Of a stretch of DNA of 64,000 bases, positions 1 through 12,911 are shown piece after piece (position 1 is the first letter of the stretch; every line of letters starts with the position of its first letter). A model generated the notes under the pieces. The model did not search any database, was not told the origin of the DNA, and worked only from the letters and a program-made list of their open reading frames with translations. The stretch is from Xiphias gladius (lineage: Eukaryota > Chordata > Actinopteri > Istiophoriformes > Xiphiidae): positions 24,804,001 to 24,868,000 of the forward strand of contig NC_053415.1 in NCBI RefSeq assembly GCF_016859285.1, written 5' to 3'. Position numbers and translations under genes: made by a program.

Positions 1-56
1 GATTTTGGATTTCTTGAAGATGGAGGTTTTCAGTATACAAAGCTCATTGGTTGTAC

Positions 57-3000
57 CTTGCTGCTGTGTGCCATCGTCACCCCGAGAGGGGCCCTGGCTG
101 TTGTCGTACAGCGACAGTTGGATGATTTCCCCGTCAGGACCCAGGATCAGGCTGCCGACAGATTTGCCATTCTGAAAATCTGACAGTACAACGACTGTGA
201 AGAACGGAGACATGGGCCTTTTGACGGATGGATGAAAGTGTAACATCATCACTTCTCAGCCCTTGACTTAAAGTAATTATACTTATGTCAAAAGGAGGGG
301 AAGCTGAGTAACCATATATGTGTGGTAACATTTTAAACATCAACTTCATGGAAAAAAAAGATTCACGTAATTCTGTAATAACCCCACTAGAGGTCGCTTT
401 TAGTTTAATTTGAGTTTAATTTAATTTTAGTTGAATTCTACAGCTTCTTTCCTTCTTTTTTTCTGGATTCTCCAGTCATATTAAAGATCACAAAAATAGC
501 AAGCACTGGAAAACCCTAAAATCTAGATTTCTACGTTATCCCAAACTCTATATGTAAAAACCCAATTAAGTTTACCCACAGTTTGGGTCTAGGGGGTGAA
601 ATTTAAATAACTTTTTGAACATTTTCAAAAGTTTGGGCACCATCCATCTCTGAAGGGAATTTGTGAAAAATGAAGTTACAGAGACGTTACAGACAAAGTA
701 CTAAATGTAGTGTAAACTGTCTTGCCGTTCTTGTGATTTTATTTTTTGGTAAACGTCTTGTAGACACCAAGGTAGAGCTCGGGTAAGTCAGAGCAGGTAA
801 GGTTAATACAAGGTTTGCCTACTCGTTTAGTGTTCAGAAAACAGGTTGGCAACATGAGGTCAGTCAGCGAGTCCGATAAGGCAGGAGTAAAACAGGCAAA
901 CTCCCAAAACAGGCAGAGATCACGAACAAGCAGGCAGGCACGATGGAACGAGGGCAGGTAAATATGCTGACGGGGTTGATGGGGGAATGAGGAGCAGTTT
1001 GGCAGGCGGATGTAGAGGTCAGGGGACGGGGGAAGTTGGGAACACACTGGGGACAGCTGCTGGACAAGGAGGGAACGGCAGGTTTGGAAATTTCCAGAGA
1101 AATGCAGGGGCATGGGGAAAGTAAGAAAGTCTGAGACTGGTAAAAGGGACAGAGGCCCATTTTGCACTTGTCATTTCAAGGGGTCTCCAATCTGGATAAA
1201 ATCTAGAGGACATTTAAGACAGTTTTGTTTATATTTAGCCACACATATGTCTGCAATGCAACGTCTTGGTTTTCCCACCTACATGCAAATCAGGGACGGC
1301 TCTCCTCCAGTCCCGAGAGTGGTGAAATGACATTGTTTTTTAACTGCCAAAAACACCAGAGGAATAACTTATGATAGTTTAAAAATGTAATTACATCAAC
1401 AGCAGTTTAGCTGGCATTAGTTAGCTAACAACTATCCATAGAACCAACGCAATGGGAGAACTGCAGTTAGGAATAACAAGCGACACATTGATTTTACTGT
1501 CCTCAGAGGCTCTCGCTCACACTGCTCCGTCAGCTTCACAGATCAGTGATCTCTCATTCAAAAATCATTCAATGGTGGGACTGATCAGGGATCAGATCAT
1601 TGCTGTAACAGTCCGTTATGCCCGTTGTATGACTATACGTGTTGACATTGCTGAAGCTATTTTTTACCCGTGGCATTGTTTACCGCTTACCGATGTTGTC
1701 ACAGTCGGGAGGAGTAAAGATTGAGTTGCGTTTTTGGATGCAGTTACAGTTGTCCAGCATCTGACTACAACACGTCTCTAACCACCTCTGGAGGAGGTTT
1801 GAGAAACCAGATCCAGATTTCAGCCCATCTTGAATCCTTCTTGGATGCATTTACACTTAGCTTTTTAGACACATGATGTGACATAGTTTAAATGGGGTCA
1901 TAATGTCCAAACTTTTTTAGCTTTTCTTTATCTTTATAGATTAACACTATTATAAGAGTAAAACAGAAACACATCATGGATAACTTGGGAATTCACGTAG
2001 CCTTTTGAGGTCAGTTTGCTTTAAACCCATATGGTAGCTACAGTCCATTTAATCACCTCAAAAGCTGAAACTGCGTAAAAGTAAAATACACTTTATTTAT
2101 TATTAATAAATACTTTCTACTTTGAGGATCGTGTTTTCTCATAGTGGTTTAGTTCTCATTACCTCTCAGCTCCAGCGGTAGAAGGCCCCTAACCACACCT
2201 CTGTTAGCATCACTGGATCCACAGGGATCCTGGAGGTCAAGTAGGCGGTTCTGTAAGAAGGCCAAAGAGCTCTGCTTGCCCGGACCTTTCCGTCCTGCAA
2301 CACAACCCAACACGCCGACTGGAGGAGGAGGCTCTGAAGGAGAGGACAAGGTATGGGAGAAGATAGCAGGATAAGCAGAAAGAACACGGTTTGCCACGAA
2401 CTGGAGCTTGGGATGTGGCTCTGTTTGTGCTCGACCTGCATCACCAGCATCTTCATTTCCTTAAAAGTAACAGAGGTCATCCCACAGTTGAAAAGAAAAT
2501 CAAAGCTCCAGCTTAGTTCTGACTATCAGTCAGAAAGGAGTGGGAAACGTTATCCTGTTTGGCGTTGAGTACTAAGAAATTGATCTTATACTGTAAGGAT
2601 GGTCTGTCAGGGAATGTAGCTCAGTGGTTGAGTGAGTGCTTTGCATGTATTCGGGCCTGGGTTCAATCTCCAGCATCTCCACATCTTTTAAAAGATTTAA
2701 TAACATCTTTAGAAAGACAGTACTTTATTACTCTACGCTGGAAACTGCAGCATTACAGCAGCAAAGTCAAGAAATGAATCACAAAGCAAAAGGAACAACA
2801 CGAGGACACGCAAGGGGGCAAGAAAATAGAACAACAAAAAGCATAAATAACCAAAAACTAGAAACTGAACTGATACAAAAATTGGGGGCAACTCTTGGAA
2901 TATATGTCCCTGGTAATATTCTGCACATGGTTAATGCAAGTCTAGTGCTTTAGACAAACAATACAATATATTGTCATGTTGACTGTGTTTATCGTTACAC

Positions 3001-6000
3001 TCTGACTTTGTCTAAATACCGGCTCGTAAAGTGCACGAGTGCACTGTACCTTCACCTGGCTCCAGCAGATTCTTAGAGCCTCTCTCAGAGGGCAGCCTCC
3101 CCCCTCCGCCTGCTCCACCCTGCCCGGCTGTCTGTTTTCTAAAGTTCTGTCTCCCTGTTTTATCTCTTCCTCCTCGCTGCTTCCCATTTATCTCCTCTGA
3201 AAGACAGCGAGTGGAAAGATTAAGAATACAACACAGCATCAGTGCATCGGCCAGTAGTTCAAGTCATCATTTTAAATATAGTAAAAATAGAACATGGAGG
3301 ACATATCTGACCTGACACTTGACAAAATGCTGTCAAATAAAGATGTAAACTGGGAATACTTTAAATACGATTTCACATCCAAAAAAACAAAATACCTTGA
3401 ATTAAAAAATGTCCAAATAACATTGGACAAAATGATCACATAATGTATTTTAAGTTAACGCATCGTGAAATTTCTCACACATTCCAAACTGCATCAGTAC
3501 CAACAACTCTGAAACAAACGTATTTAACCATAGATGTATAAATGAAACAAAGGCATACCAGCAATTACTAAGGGTTTGTTATGCGTAACCAGTTTATTTC
3601 AGATGTCTTTGCTAGCCAGGACATTTCTTACGTTTTAAGGGTGCAAACTGATTTAGTATATCACCAACCGATGCAAACCAATCTCGGGCAGTGTCCGAAA
3701 TCACGCCCTTGGTTGCTCATTGACTTCTTCCCATTTAATGGACACTCAATAGTTTACGCTATAGTGAGCAGTACACTGAGAAGTTTGCCCTCCACTGTAT
3801 TTTGATTATGAATGAGAATAACGGAGTCTGTGGAATCAGCTTGATAGTTATTGTTGATTTTGATGTTTTGAGGATTTGTTGAAAAGACCAAAAAAAACAA
3901 TTAGTATATTGCCAGTCTTGTCCTTTAACCCACATGCCATTGGGAAAAACACAAACTGAGTCATAGTGTGTAAACTCCCTCCGTGTGTTTCTTTTGTTAC
4001 CCTCCTTCTCAGGAAACAGCAGAGGTAGAAACAAAGGCTGCTGATGGAGCCTAGTGGGATTTTCTCGGGATTGGAACCCGTCTCTTTCTGCTCGCGGCTG
4101 GGCATCCTGCCGGGTCTGATCCCGGTTCGCTCGCGCAGGGGCAACACCGCGGCTCTCTGCTATGGGAGGTAGGCGCCGTGCACGGAGCTCATCACTGTCC
4201 GAGCTCTCCCATCTCGGCTGAAACATTCAACACAGGCATGTCTGCCTTAGATCATGTAAATCTAAGGCAGACATGCCCTAGTTTTGCTCTTAGATCACGT
4301 GATGCCACATGAGGGAACTTAGGATTTCAGTCAGTATTTTAAATAAAACAAATTCTGATGTCCTGAGAAATGAGAACGTACAAAAAAATATTGTCATGTG
4401 ATATGCACCTTTGCATATCTACATTTGTGCAGTTGTCGAACAACATTGTAGATGATTAACTGCCAACCAATGTCACTAAAAGTTAAAAAGAGAAATAAAA
4501 CATTTCTTCTTCTTTTTTGACATAAAACATATTCATTTAAAATTCCATCAGATGGAACTTTTTATTTCACCAGCAGTCTTCTGTACATGTGCTGCAAATG
4601 TCTAGAGTTCTGATAAAAAAACACCTGGTGGTGCAAAAGTGCAATTATATGTTTTCATAGTAGTTTGAAAGAACTGCTAAACCAAATATTTGCTATTTTT
4701 TAATCACAAAAATGAAAACCGCTGTCTTACCCTGTCTGTCTTCTCCCAGATGGGTCCATAGGAGACTGACTGTCCCTCTTTCAAAGGAGGAAGGAACAGG
4801 CCTGTGTCTGGGGGGAGGCAATCAGAGCATCATGGTTATCAACATACTGCACAGGATAAAAGTTCCGTGTTATTCATTTACTGTTGCTGCCGTACTACTC
4901 CGACTTCTTGTGTTTGACTGCTGCTCCGCTCCACATAGTCTGACTCGAGAGCAGTCAGGAAGCTGCGGCTTTTAACTGATGCACTGAAGAGGAAGGTGAG
5001 CGCATGATTTACACCCATTACAAATTTACAACTTACAACTTTACCTATCCTCCCATTTCTGTTCCCACTTATGGCTCTTTCATTGTTCCCTTTTTCATCG
5101 GTCGTCCCACTGTTTCTCCGAATGGAGCAGCCCGGATCATCTGCCGCGTCACGGAAACAGTTGGTGTTTGGATGGTGGAGCTCCTCTCCCTTACTGTGGT
5201 GGTTTATTTCAGTATACTGTGAACTCTCAGTAGGCTGCAGACTCATGTCTAAGTAAGTCTGCAGGTGATAGGAAAGAAAAATAAATTAAACAAAATTAAA
5301 AAGAGCATCATTAACCCAATTCCATACATTTTGCTAAGATAAATGAGTATTAACAAATGTCTTTAGATGTAACTTCAGTCATTAGCAAGTCACCGGAGGT
5401 TCTTCAGGTTCTTCAGGGGTCATTGCTAAATAGTGTACCCAGGGCTGAGGCGCCGTCTGTGGGGTTGGAGTCCTGGAGGTACAGGGTATCTGGAGGAACA
5501 GGTCCAGCCTGAAGCTGTTCCTGCTGCCTGGCTGCTCCTCTTTATCTGCAGACAAGGTTAATTTTAGGATGCTGGGTTGCTTTTAGTGGGTCCAGGAGAG
5601 TTGAATTGGTTTTATTCTTCCACTGGGTTAGTTTTGTTTCAGTAAGAAAAATGTCTGACTAAAGATTTGGTCCTTGACTGCGCAGAAGTTTAGGTCGTTT
5701 TTACACCAAATTCGCTCCATTTTCCTTGCTCATAATAGCATACTATAAAAGAGTGTTGTAGTCGGGATTTCCAGCTTCTCAACTAAACTACAGAAACCCA
5801 CGCATATTTTGTCATTTTTAATTTTGGGGGTTTCACCAGAGTTTCTGTTTTGGACTTTGAAACTTCACCTATATTAGTTTCTATCCACCCATCTGTCCGC
5901 CTGTCCATTATTTACCCTCAGGTTGATTCTCCAGTTGTTCAGTACAGTTTTCCTCTGCAGGAAGCCGCTGTGGGTTCAACTGTACAAGCAACTCTGGACT

Positions 6001-7704
6001 GGGCTGTGGTTGTCTGCACCGAACGTGCAGAGGACTGGGACAATGAAGGTCTGGAACTGAAGGGAAGTGAGGAGGAGTAAAGAGGGGTGGAGCGAGTTGG
6101 GAAGAGGGGAACTGGAGGAAAGAGACACATTAAAACTAATTTTTGGTCACTAAAGGGCAGAAGATCTCAAACACAAGCTGACGAACACACAGCACTGACA
6201 TTTTTTCATCTTATAAAGTTGTTGTAGTTCAGAAGTTAACAAACAAGTGTGTATTTCCGCATCCACAACACACAGAGCAACATAACCATCCCATTAAAGA
6301 TCAGTTATGGTACTACACTGCAAGAAAGCATGGAAAAAGGACTGTTACGAAGAGCAGTTAAACGAAGATGATCCAACTGCTTTTCTTTAGCTTGTCTTTA
6401 GCTTGTTTGCTAAAAACAAAAGCCTGCAGCTGCTGGAAACTGGGTTGATGAGAGCACTGAGACTGAACCAAACAATGTTTGTGCCATAAAACCAAAACAA
6501 CGATGAGGCTAAAACAGGCTAAAAATCTTTGTAGAGTGGAAAAGTCGGGGAAATAATTCTCAGTAGGCAAAAGAAAAAATATTGATTTTTAGAGCTTCAC
6601 CTTTCGTAAATGCTTTGTTCAATTAAATGAATAAATACAATTGATAATGTCAATAAATAATGTCAACCTGGGCCATTATCATCAGCACTGTTCTGAATGC
6701 GTACAGACAAAGTTTTTCTTCTGATGTAGGAGTACGTGAACATAAGAAATACAGCACATACACAGTATGCATACATACATACTGTGTACACATAGTAAAC
6801 CTAGAGAAGTTATTCCTGCTCTATACAACCTACCTGATTGTGGCCATAGCTCAAAATGGCTGCCGTTAGCTCCTTCAGGGTGCTCAGCTGCTGCTCCACT
6901 TGTTGAGTATACCGCCGGAAAACCCTCTTCTTCGTGTTCCCGGCCTCTGACCCACAATTGGTTTCCATAGTAACCAGATCCTGGAGCCAGAAGAAGGGAT
7001 TAAAAAAAAAAAAAAGAAAATCAACCCGAAAACTGAATCCCTGGTTTCTGTATGTCAAAGGTCAATGTGGCTCAATATGAAGTTTTCAGTGGAAGTTTGG
7101 CGGCTACATCTGTCCTGCTAACTGTGCCTTGTACTGCAGTTAGACACACATACCTGGGAGTACAGTACTAGTGGCCCCCTACGAGTGCTGTAAGTCTTTG
7201 GAAGAGTTGACTCTGCTTCCACAAGCAGACGGCCGCTGTTGGACAGACGCAGCAGAGACTCCTGGGACTTCCAGATGTAGTAATCCTTTTGGTAAAAATG
7301 ATGCATTATATTGATTACATAATGAATGGAGTGACTGACTGATTAATGAAGGTCTGGATTGATTGATGGATGAATGGGTGGACAGTTGGTCGTTGGCTGT
7401 TGTGGTCATGTGAGAAGATCTGGTATAGATATATTTTATAACAGTCGGAAAACCGGCGACAACAAAACGTCTGACCAGCTTACTGCTGCTGTAAGACCAC
7501 TGTGTATTGAAATGCTAATATACTATACAAAAGAACTGGAATTATTACAACCTTTGCGAGTGTGTGTGTGTTTGTGTGTGTGTGTGTGTATACCTGTGGT
7601 GTGAAGCAGACGTCCAGCCGTCCATCATGTCTCCCAGTGTTTCCGCTGGATGAGACCCATCGACCACACCCCCGACTCAGCAGGGAGAGAGAATAATCCT
7701 TCAT
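57..7704 (-). CDS. KIAA2012-like uncharacterised protein, 5' part, at least 11 coding exons (gene continues past left edge)
   Basis: Exons found by acceptor/donor sites and phase matching, in transcription order: 7594-7704, 7154-7285, 6834-6980, 5916-6056, 5439-5545, 5045-5258, 4731-4807, 4001-4217, 3056-3196, 2163-2294, 57-194. All junctions agree in phase except exon 3 to exon 4 (phase 0 into an exon needing one preceding base), so a small exon of length 3n+1 is probably missed between 6056 and 6834. The start Met at 7704 has A at -3; an acceptor at 7719 implies an upstream non-coding exon. The N-terminus has SLLSRG, then LPKTYSTRRG followed by LVLYSQ, then LSTLKELTAAILSYG, in the order I recall for vertebrate KIAA2012 (SLLSRG, LPKTFSTRKG, LQDLKEAILAYG). 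Later exons are polar and low in complexity. The function of this family is unknown. The exon chain is well supported; the family name rests on memory and needs a search. Confidence 0.6.
2610..2681 (+). tRNA. tRNA-Ala(TGC)-like sequence, possibly a pseudogene or SINE head
   Basis: The stretch keeps a good A box (TAGCTCAGTGG), a slightly decayed B box (GGTTCAATCTC), anticodon-loop TTTGCAT giving anticodon TGC, a 5-bp T stem and a CATCTCC 3' acceptor strand. It closely resembles vertebrate tRNA-Ala. An A-C mismatch in the acceptor stem and several G-T pairs suggest decay. A TTTT run follows within 15 bases, which could terminate Pol III. It lies in an intron of the KIAA2012-like gene on the opposite strand. 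A tRNA-Ala-derived retroposed copy is equally possible. Confidence 0.5.
3686..3800. mobile_element. Remnant of a short MITE-like element with a GTGTCCGAAAT end
   Basis: The GTGTCCGAAAT start followed by CACTCAATAGTTTACGC and CTATAGTGAGCAGTACACTGAG resembles a small DNA-transposon derivative common in fish genomes. A related remnant is found in each TAAR repeat unit (for example near 24060-24275). Identity is from memory of the motif only. Confidence 0.35.
4235..4277. repeat. Perfect 18-bp inverted repeat (hairpin) with a 7-base loop
   Basis: Arms 4235-4252 and 4260-4277 are exact reverse complements. In the transcribed direction of the KIAA2012-like gene the hairpin sits in the intron, ending 18 bases before the acceptor of the exon at 4001-4217, between a likely branch point and the 3' splice site. 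Confidence 0.85.
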
Positions 7705-9562
7705 GATGACATGTCGTCCTAGAGGACAGCTGAGTCAAAGAGGATTGATTAGGTTATTCCATTGATTCCAAGGTAACGAAGACGACAATGACGGTGCTAT
7801 ATCCTGATGATACTGACTTGATCTTGTCAAATAAAACTTGACTACTGGGCTTAGGTTACTTTTTCTCCCTTTGTCCGCGTGGGTCTTGATATGCAGGTAA
7901 ACTGGAAACTTTTAGTTGCATGAGCGTAAGGCGTGAGTGTACGCATGAACTACAGTAGGTTATCTTTCAGTGTGCGTGTTTGTACTTTGATAGACTGGCG
8001 ACCCGTCCAGCTGGACCCTGCTTCTCAACCGACGTGTGCCGGGATGGGTTCCAACCCTCTCTACCCATAAGGGTATAGAAAGCACATGGCTGGATATTGG
8101 GTTCAGGAATGAGGAGGAGAAATACGTGTTGGCGGTTAGTAAGAATAAAATTCCAGGAGATGGCCCCTGCACCGGAACATTTATCTCTATGGTGAAGTCA
8201 CTTGCATATCACTGACTGCATTCAAAACTAAAGACAATTTTACTATCAGGACCTACAGGGCACAGCTGTGAAGCTGCGTTGCTTTTAATGATTTCCTAAA
8301 TATCCCTTTGTCCCAGCAGTTTACCACCTCTCAGGTTGTCTTTATTTTAAGCAGCGATTTCATGAGTAAATGTGACTATTTTGATTTTTCATTCACATCT
8401 GCACAGTCTGTAACCTTTAAATGTATGCTACCTGAATAAAACTTATTCTTGGTTAGACTCTAATCTTTGATTCATCGACTGGTTAACTTATTCAATTTCT
8501 TGTTATCCATAAATTGGCAGTAGGCAACCATAAGCAATTTCCGAAAAAACTACAACCAACTGAATTTTCCCTCTTTATAAATTAGTATTCGGCAGCCACA
8601 CCAACTACATACATGGCTCCACAATGCTACTGTTTTACTCATGGGCATTACGGAGCCGCTGCCCAGGAAACATGTGATTTACCTCAGCACTTTGAGCGTG
8701 TGTTAATAAATAAGACTGTTCTCCCTCTCGTAAAGTGTGTATAAAAAATCTAAGCCTACTGTACACGTGACGAAGCATACAACAGAATCTGCACTTAATC
8801 CAGTGTCTGAAAATGATTCCAGGGTCAGCGGCATGCATTGCTGTCAGACATTTCTACCACTTGCACACACATAGGGTTGCAATTATATGAATGTAGTGAT
8901 GTGATACAAGGTATGCTTTAATGAGGCAGTGGGTTACGAGAAATCTTAAGCTATAAAACGGGAAAACTATAGGCATCAGTGTTTTCTGTGTAAAAAAGTC
9001 GTTGTGGAGCACGGTTCATTATCTTATAATTTCACAGTGTAATACTGCCTTCAAGATTCATCGCACTGAATGTTCTTCGTCATCTAACAGGGATGATATC
9101 GCCTTCAACGGGGCAACGGAGTACTGGATATATCGCGGCAGATAACACGTGAAAAGGAAGAAACAAATGAATGTTATTAAGAAAACCGATGCATAATTTA
9201 GAGCACTGACAGTGACACACGTGACTTCCAGTTAAAATCGTGATTAATCGAGCTTTCAGTTTAGCTGAATGTTAAAGCAGAATAAGCTTATATTCCTGAG
9301 TCACCGACATTACAAGTAGCCAACAGTGAGGAGGTCAAGGATAAGAGCCCGGAAAATATTCCTGAGATAGAATCTCCTGAAAAAAAAGTCGAGTAAGGAA
9401 GGGAGATAGAGATTTTGCGTAAATATAGTTAGTTTGTCAGCTCCTTATAACAACTTCATGATTTGTATCATGCTTTATAGAAGAAATAAGAAATAAAAGA
9501 CAAAACACTGGACATACCTGCTGTCTCCCTTACAAAGACCCTCTCTCTCTCTCACTCTCTCT

Positions 9563-9635
<73 letters not shown>

Positions 9636-9760
9636 TGCGTGTGTGCGTGTGTGTGTGTTCCCATTTATGTCACTGCAGCCACGGCAACAGAAACACAGAG
9701 TACCAACTCTAGAAAACCTAGCAACAGGGGCTGAACACATGAATACGCAACCACACACAT

Positions 9761-9809
<49 letters not shown>

Positions 9810-10969
9810 CACACAGTCACACACGTACACGGATTTTTTTGTGCATTACAAGGTCACTTCTCCACAAGCCAGTTTTTTGCTGTGTTAAGGGGACAGAGGG
9901 CGCAGGGCGAATGCAGGCGCAGGCCTGCATCAGCAGTGGCAGTGGTAATATAGTAAAAAGTTAAGTTGGGCAGGTATCCTTGCTAGGACACTGCATTGAC
10001 TTCCATTCATTGTGGACAGCCTAACCTCTAGTTTATTGCTTGTTGTTGTTACCTCCACGGGATGTAAAATTCTCCATCTTTACACTGTCTGCTGTGACAA
10101 CACTGGCAACATTGGTGTTTTCACCAAGACAAAACTGTAACTGATTATAAGCCCTCGTTTCAACATGAGGTTGAATTGTGGCTTATGGGAAACTTACCAT
10201 TGCATATATCATCAATATAATGTCACCCCAGATTTGATTTAGGATACAGATATTTATGGTGCTGGTTTGCTGGTAGTATGAGTCACCCAGTCGCCTGGGC
10301 TCCTGCATCTTTACTATCTTTACATCAGGGACCGCAATAACAACAGGTCTGGGACCTTACTGTGTAATCTTTGAAATTTTTGTAGTTGAGCACGGTTCAG
10401 TGTCCTCCCTCCCATGTCAAATAAACTAAACACACTGCAGACTGTTAAAGATCCTTTACCCTGCATGTGTTGACGATTGATCATAAGATGGCAAATTCAT
10501 TTCAATTTTGGATTTGAATTTGCATCATATTTCTGTTGTTACATTAAAAAATATTTCTGAATCGTGTCTTAAAGTTTTGATGTGGCCCAATACGGGAGCA
10601 TTTCAGATTTCACTTGTCAAATAATTTTGGTGAAGTGGCCACATTTCCCCTACAGGTCACTATTTGCTGGTCCCGACTACAGATCCTTGGCCTTGTTTGA
10701 TAAAAACTCGTGTATTTTATCCCATTTTTCTCTCTGTGGGTACACACAGTACTCAATCAGTCCTCCACCAATATAATTCTAATCAATCAATAAAAACATT
10801 TCATGCTCTTAGTGAAATTAATAAACCTGTTTTACATCAGCAACCCGAGACGATTCAAGTTGTGTTGAAAGCAATTACATTTTTATCGACAATTAAACGG
10901 TAATGTATGTATGTAAACAAACTATATTTTCTTTTTAATTTCTTTTTAATTCATAATGAACCGCTGAAT
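7705..10969. other. Non-coding stretch between the KIAA2012-like gene and the olfactory receptor
   Basis: No supported exon was seen. 7988-8100 resembles the degenerate 3' tail of a common fish retroposon (a stretch like GACTGGCGACCCGTCCAG, then TATAGAAA). 9540-9815 is a compound dinucleotide repeat, listed separately. The rest is AT-rich and unremarkable. The promoter of the KIAA2012-like gene should lie in the proximal part, but no TATA box or CpG island is evident. Confidence 0.6.
9565..9815. repeat. (GT)n and (CA)n tracts facing each other
   Basis: A GT tract of about 95 bases (9565-9659, with a few interruptions) is followed after ~100 bases by a CA tract (about 9762-9814). As the two are reverse complements they form a large imperfect inverted repeat. 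Reading frames here are only Cys-Val or His-Thr dipeptide repeats and are not genes. Confidence 0.95.
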
Positions 10970-11932
10970 TTAAATTCTCTCCATGAAAATGTGCAGCCGC
11001 AATGTTTTCGATGTCAACAAATTTTTACAAGCATGTCTAATTTTTGACAGTTTAAGACCATACATGATTGGATTTTGAAGAGGCTGGATGATCACTACAT
11101 ACATAGACAAGAAAACACAGAGAGGATATGGAACTGAGAACATGTCAAATCTCTGAGTGATCAAACTATAAAAACAGGCAAAGACAAAGCTAATAAGTGA
11201 AACTAAATGTGGAGTGCAGGTATCCAAAGCCTTCATTCTGGTCTCTTTAGAAGCTTTTAAACACACCGCCAAAATCTTTACATAACTGTATGAAATATAA
11301 GTGACAGGAGCAGCAACAGTGAAAATAAGGCCAAAAACTAGATCATGAATAAGTGACACTGTTCTGTCTAATGAACAAGAAAGTTCAACTAAAAGGTGAT
11401 GCGCACAAAATACTTTGTTGATAACAGTCCCGCAACGCTTCAAATTAATAGTGAAAGACAATAAAACTCCAACCTCTACAAAAGAAACTATCCAGATCAC
11501 AAGTATGACAATCTGTACTTTTCTTTTAGTTATTATTGCATTGTAATGCAAAGGTTTACAAATACACACATATCTGTCATATGCCATTATTGTTAATGTT
11601 CCAAATTCAATAGCTACATATGTATGAATATTAAAGATTTGAAGGAAGCAGTAAAAGGCAGAAATTTCATGAATGTCTGACAAGATTTGTACCATCAAGC
11701 AGGGCAGCATAGACGTGCTGCCATATATTTCATTAATAAATAAATTGCACAGGAATAGATACATGGGCTCATGCAGGTTTTTCTCCCCATAAATAATGAT
11801 AATAAGAACAGTGTTGGCAAAAATAACCGATATGTAAAATAGCATTGCCAGAGTGAAATACAGGTACTTTAATTGTCCCAAGTCACCGTACATAGCCAAC
11901 ACAAACGACACAATCTCTGTTGAGTTCTCCAT
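10970..11932 (-). CDS. Teleost olfactory receptor (intact, single coding exon)
   Basis: The 320-aa protein is a seven-helix rhodopsin-like receptor expected in the plasma membrane and cilia of olfactory neurons, coupling to Golf. It shows an N-glycosylation site right after the start (MENST), LHEPMY in the first intracellular loop, MAYDRYVCICKPLHY at the end of TM3, KALDTCTPHL before TM6 and NPIMYG in TM7, all hallmarks of the OR family. The frame is open further upstream to 12067, but Met at 11932 gives the usual OR length and N-terminus, so I chose it. It stands alone, on the strand opposite to the first TAAR gene. No stop or frameshift is seen. The ligand is unknown, and I cannot assign the fish OR subgroup with confidence. 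Confidence 0.92.
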   Translation of the reverse strand: MENSTEIVSFVLAMYGDLGQLKYLYFTLAMLFYISVIFANTVLIIIIYGEKNLHEPMYLFLCNLFINEIYGSTSMLPCLMVQILSDIHEISAFYCFLQIFNIHTYVAIEFGTLTIMAYDRYVCICKPLHYNAIITKRKVQIVILVIWIVSFVEVGVLLSFTINLKRCGTVINKVFCAHHLLVELSCSLDRTVSLIHDLVFGLIFTVAAPVTYISYSYVKILAVCLKASKETRMKALDTCTPHLVSLISFVFACFYSLITQRFDMFSVPYPLCVFLSMYVVIIQPLQNPIMYGLKLSKIRHACKNLLTSKTLRLHIFMERI

Positions 11933-12518
11933 CGACCCAGCAATAAGACACAACAATACATTTGACGATTTGCCTTTTGAGGATATGTGATTGCAAATGT
12001 TGAAAGGCAATTCAGTGTTAAAATGTGTCAAGAGTAAATGAAGAAAAATTACAAACACATATTTCACACTTAAAGAATATCTTCATGGTTACAGAATATA
12101 AATACATAAAAGTATGCTTTTACTTTACGATTCAATAATTGATCTACCAGTGAATTAATAAATGAAAACATCCTATATCAAGATTTGTCAAGAGAACCTG
12201 TAATTACAAACAACTATTTAAAAAGAGCTAAGATAAATTAATGTTTATGAGACCCAGTTCCGCTATGAGATTTTCTGAAGTATGTGACAGATGGATAATC
12301 AATAGAAAACTGAAGACTGCTGTAACCGCCCCTCCCTAATGAGACAATCAGAGGCAGTTGCTGAACCTTTATACTGATGTCCTGGAAGGAAAAAGAACAC
12401 GACAGGCAGAATGTAATGCCAATTTGGACTGAGATACTGTTTCTTGTAGAATGAAGCCATGTGTAGATGTAGAAAATGCCAAGTCAAGTACAAGTCCTAC
12501 ATGTTGAGTTCTGAGTCC

Positions 12519-12785
12519 TTAACAAATTATTTTGTGCTCTTCACCACATTAAATGGAAAAGTAACCAAATATGGTAAAATTTCACAAAAGAAATAGTAAC
12601 GACCCCACCCAGAATCAGGATTTGGGTCCCCCTTCTAGAGCCGGGCCAAGGAGGGGAGCTCGCTGGCAAATTCCTGGTGGCCAAGCCTGTACCCGTGGAG
12701 AGGGCCTGAAGTCTCTCTTTCTCCAGAGTTGCCCAGGGTAACAGGCAGTTTTGGAGTTTCCCAGGAGAAAGAGACGGCTGTTCGG
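12519..12785 (+). repeat. Left arm of a 267-bp inverted repeat
   Basis: This arm matches the reverse complement of 13999-14265 with few differences. Part of it (around TGGGTCCCCCTTCTAGAG and CTGGTGGCCAAGCCTG) resembles the GC-rich 5' leader of fish RTE-type LINEs. The two arms enclose about 1.2 kb of other transposon debris. Confidence 0.85.
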
Positions 12786-12911
12786 AGTACCCCCAGCCTT
12801 CTCAGAGTCTCTTTGTTGGGTCCTGGACAGGGGATCACCTGTGCACCTCCCCACAGAAGTTATTCCATCCAGTCTACTTGGCTTTGAGTATCTGGTGGCT
12901 TTGTTCATGAG

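Noticed and set aside
739-1213. Overlapping open frames of 64-142 codons on the minus strand
   Set aside because: They lie in an intron of the KIAA2012-like gene, overlap each other in different frames, and show no family motif or matching splice sites.
1452-1724. 90-codon open frame on the plus strand
   Set aside because: No recognisable domain, intronic to the opposite-strand gene, no splice or regulatory context.
4881-4983. Possible extra exon of the KIAA2012-like gene with acceptor and donor-like ends
   Set aside because: Its reading frame needs a phase the preceding exon does not give, while skipping it joins 5045-5258 to 4731-4807 in phase.
9561-9953. Open frames of Cys-Val and His-Thr dipeptides
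   Set aside because: Translation of the GT/CA microsatellite.
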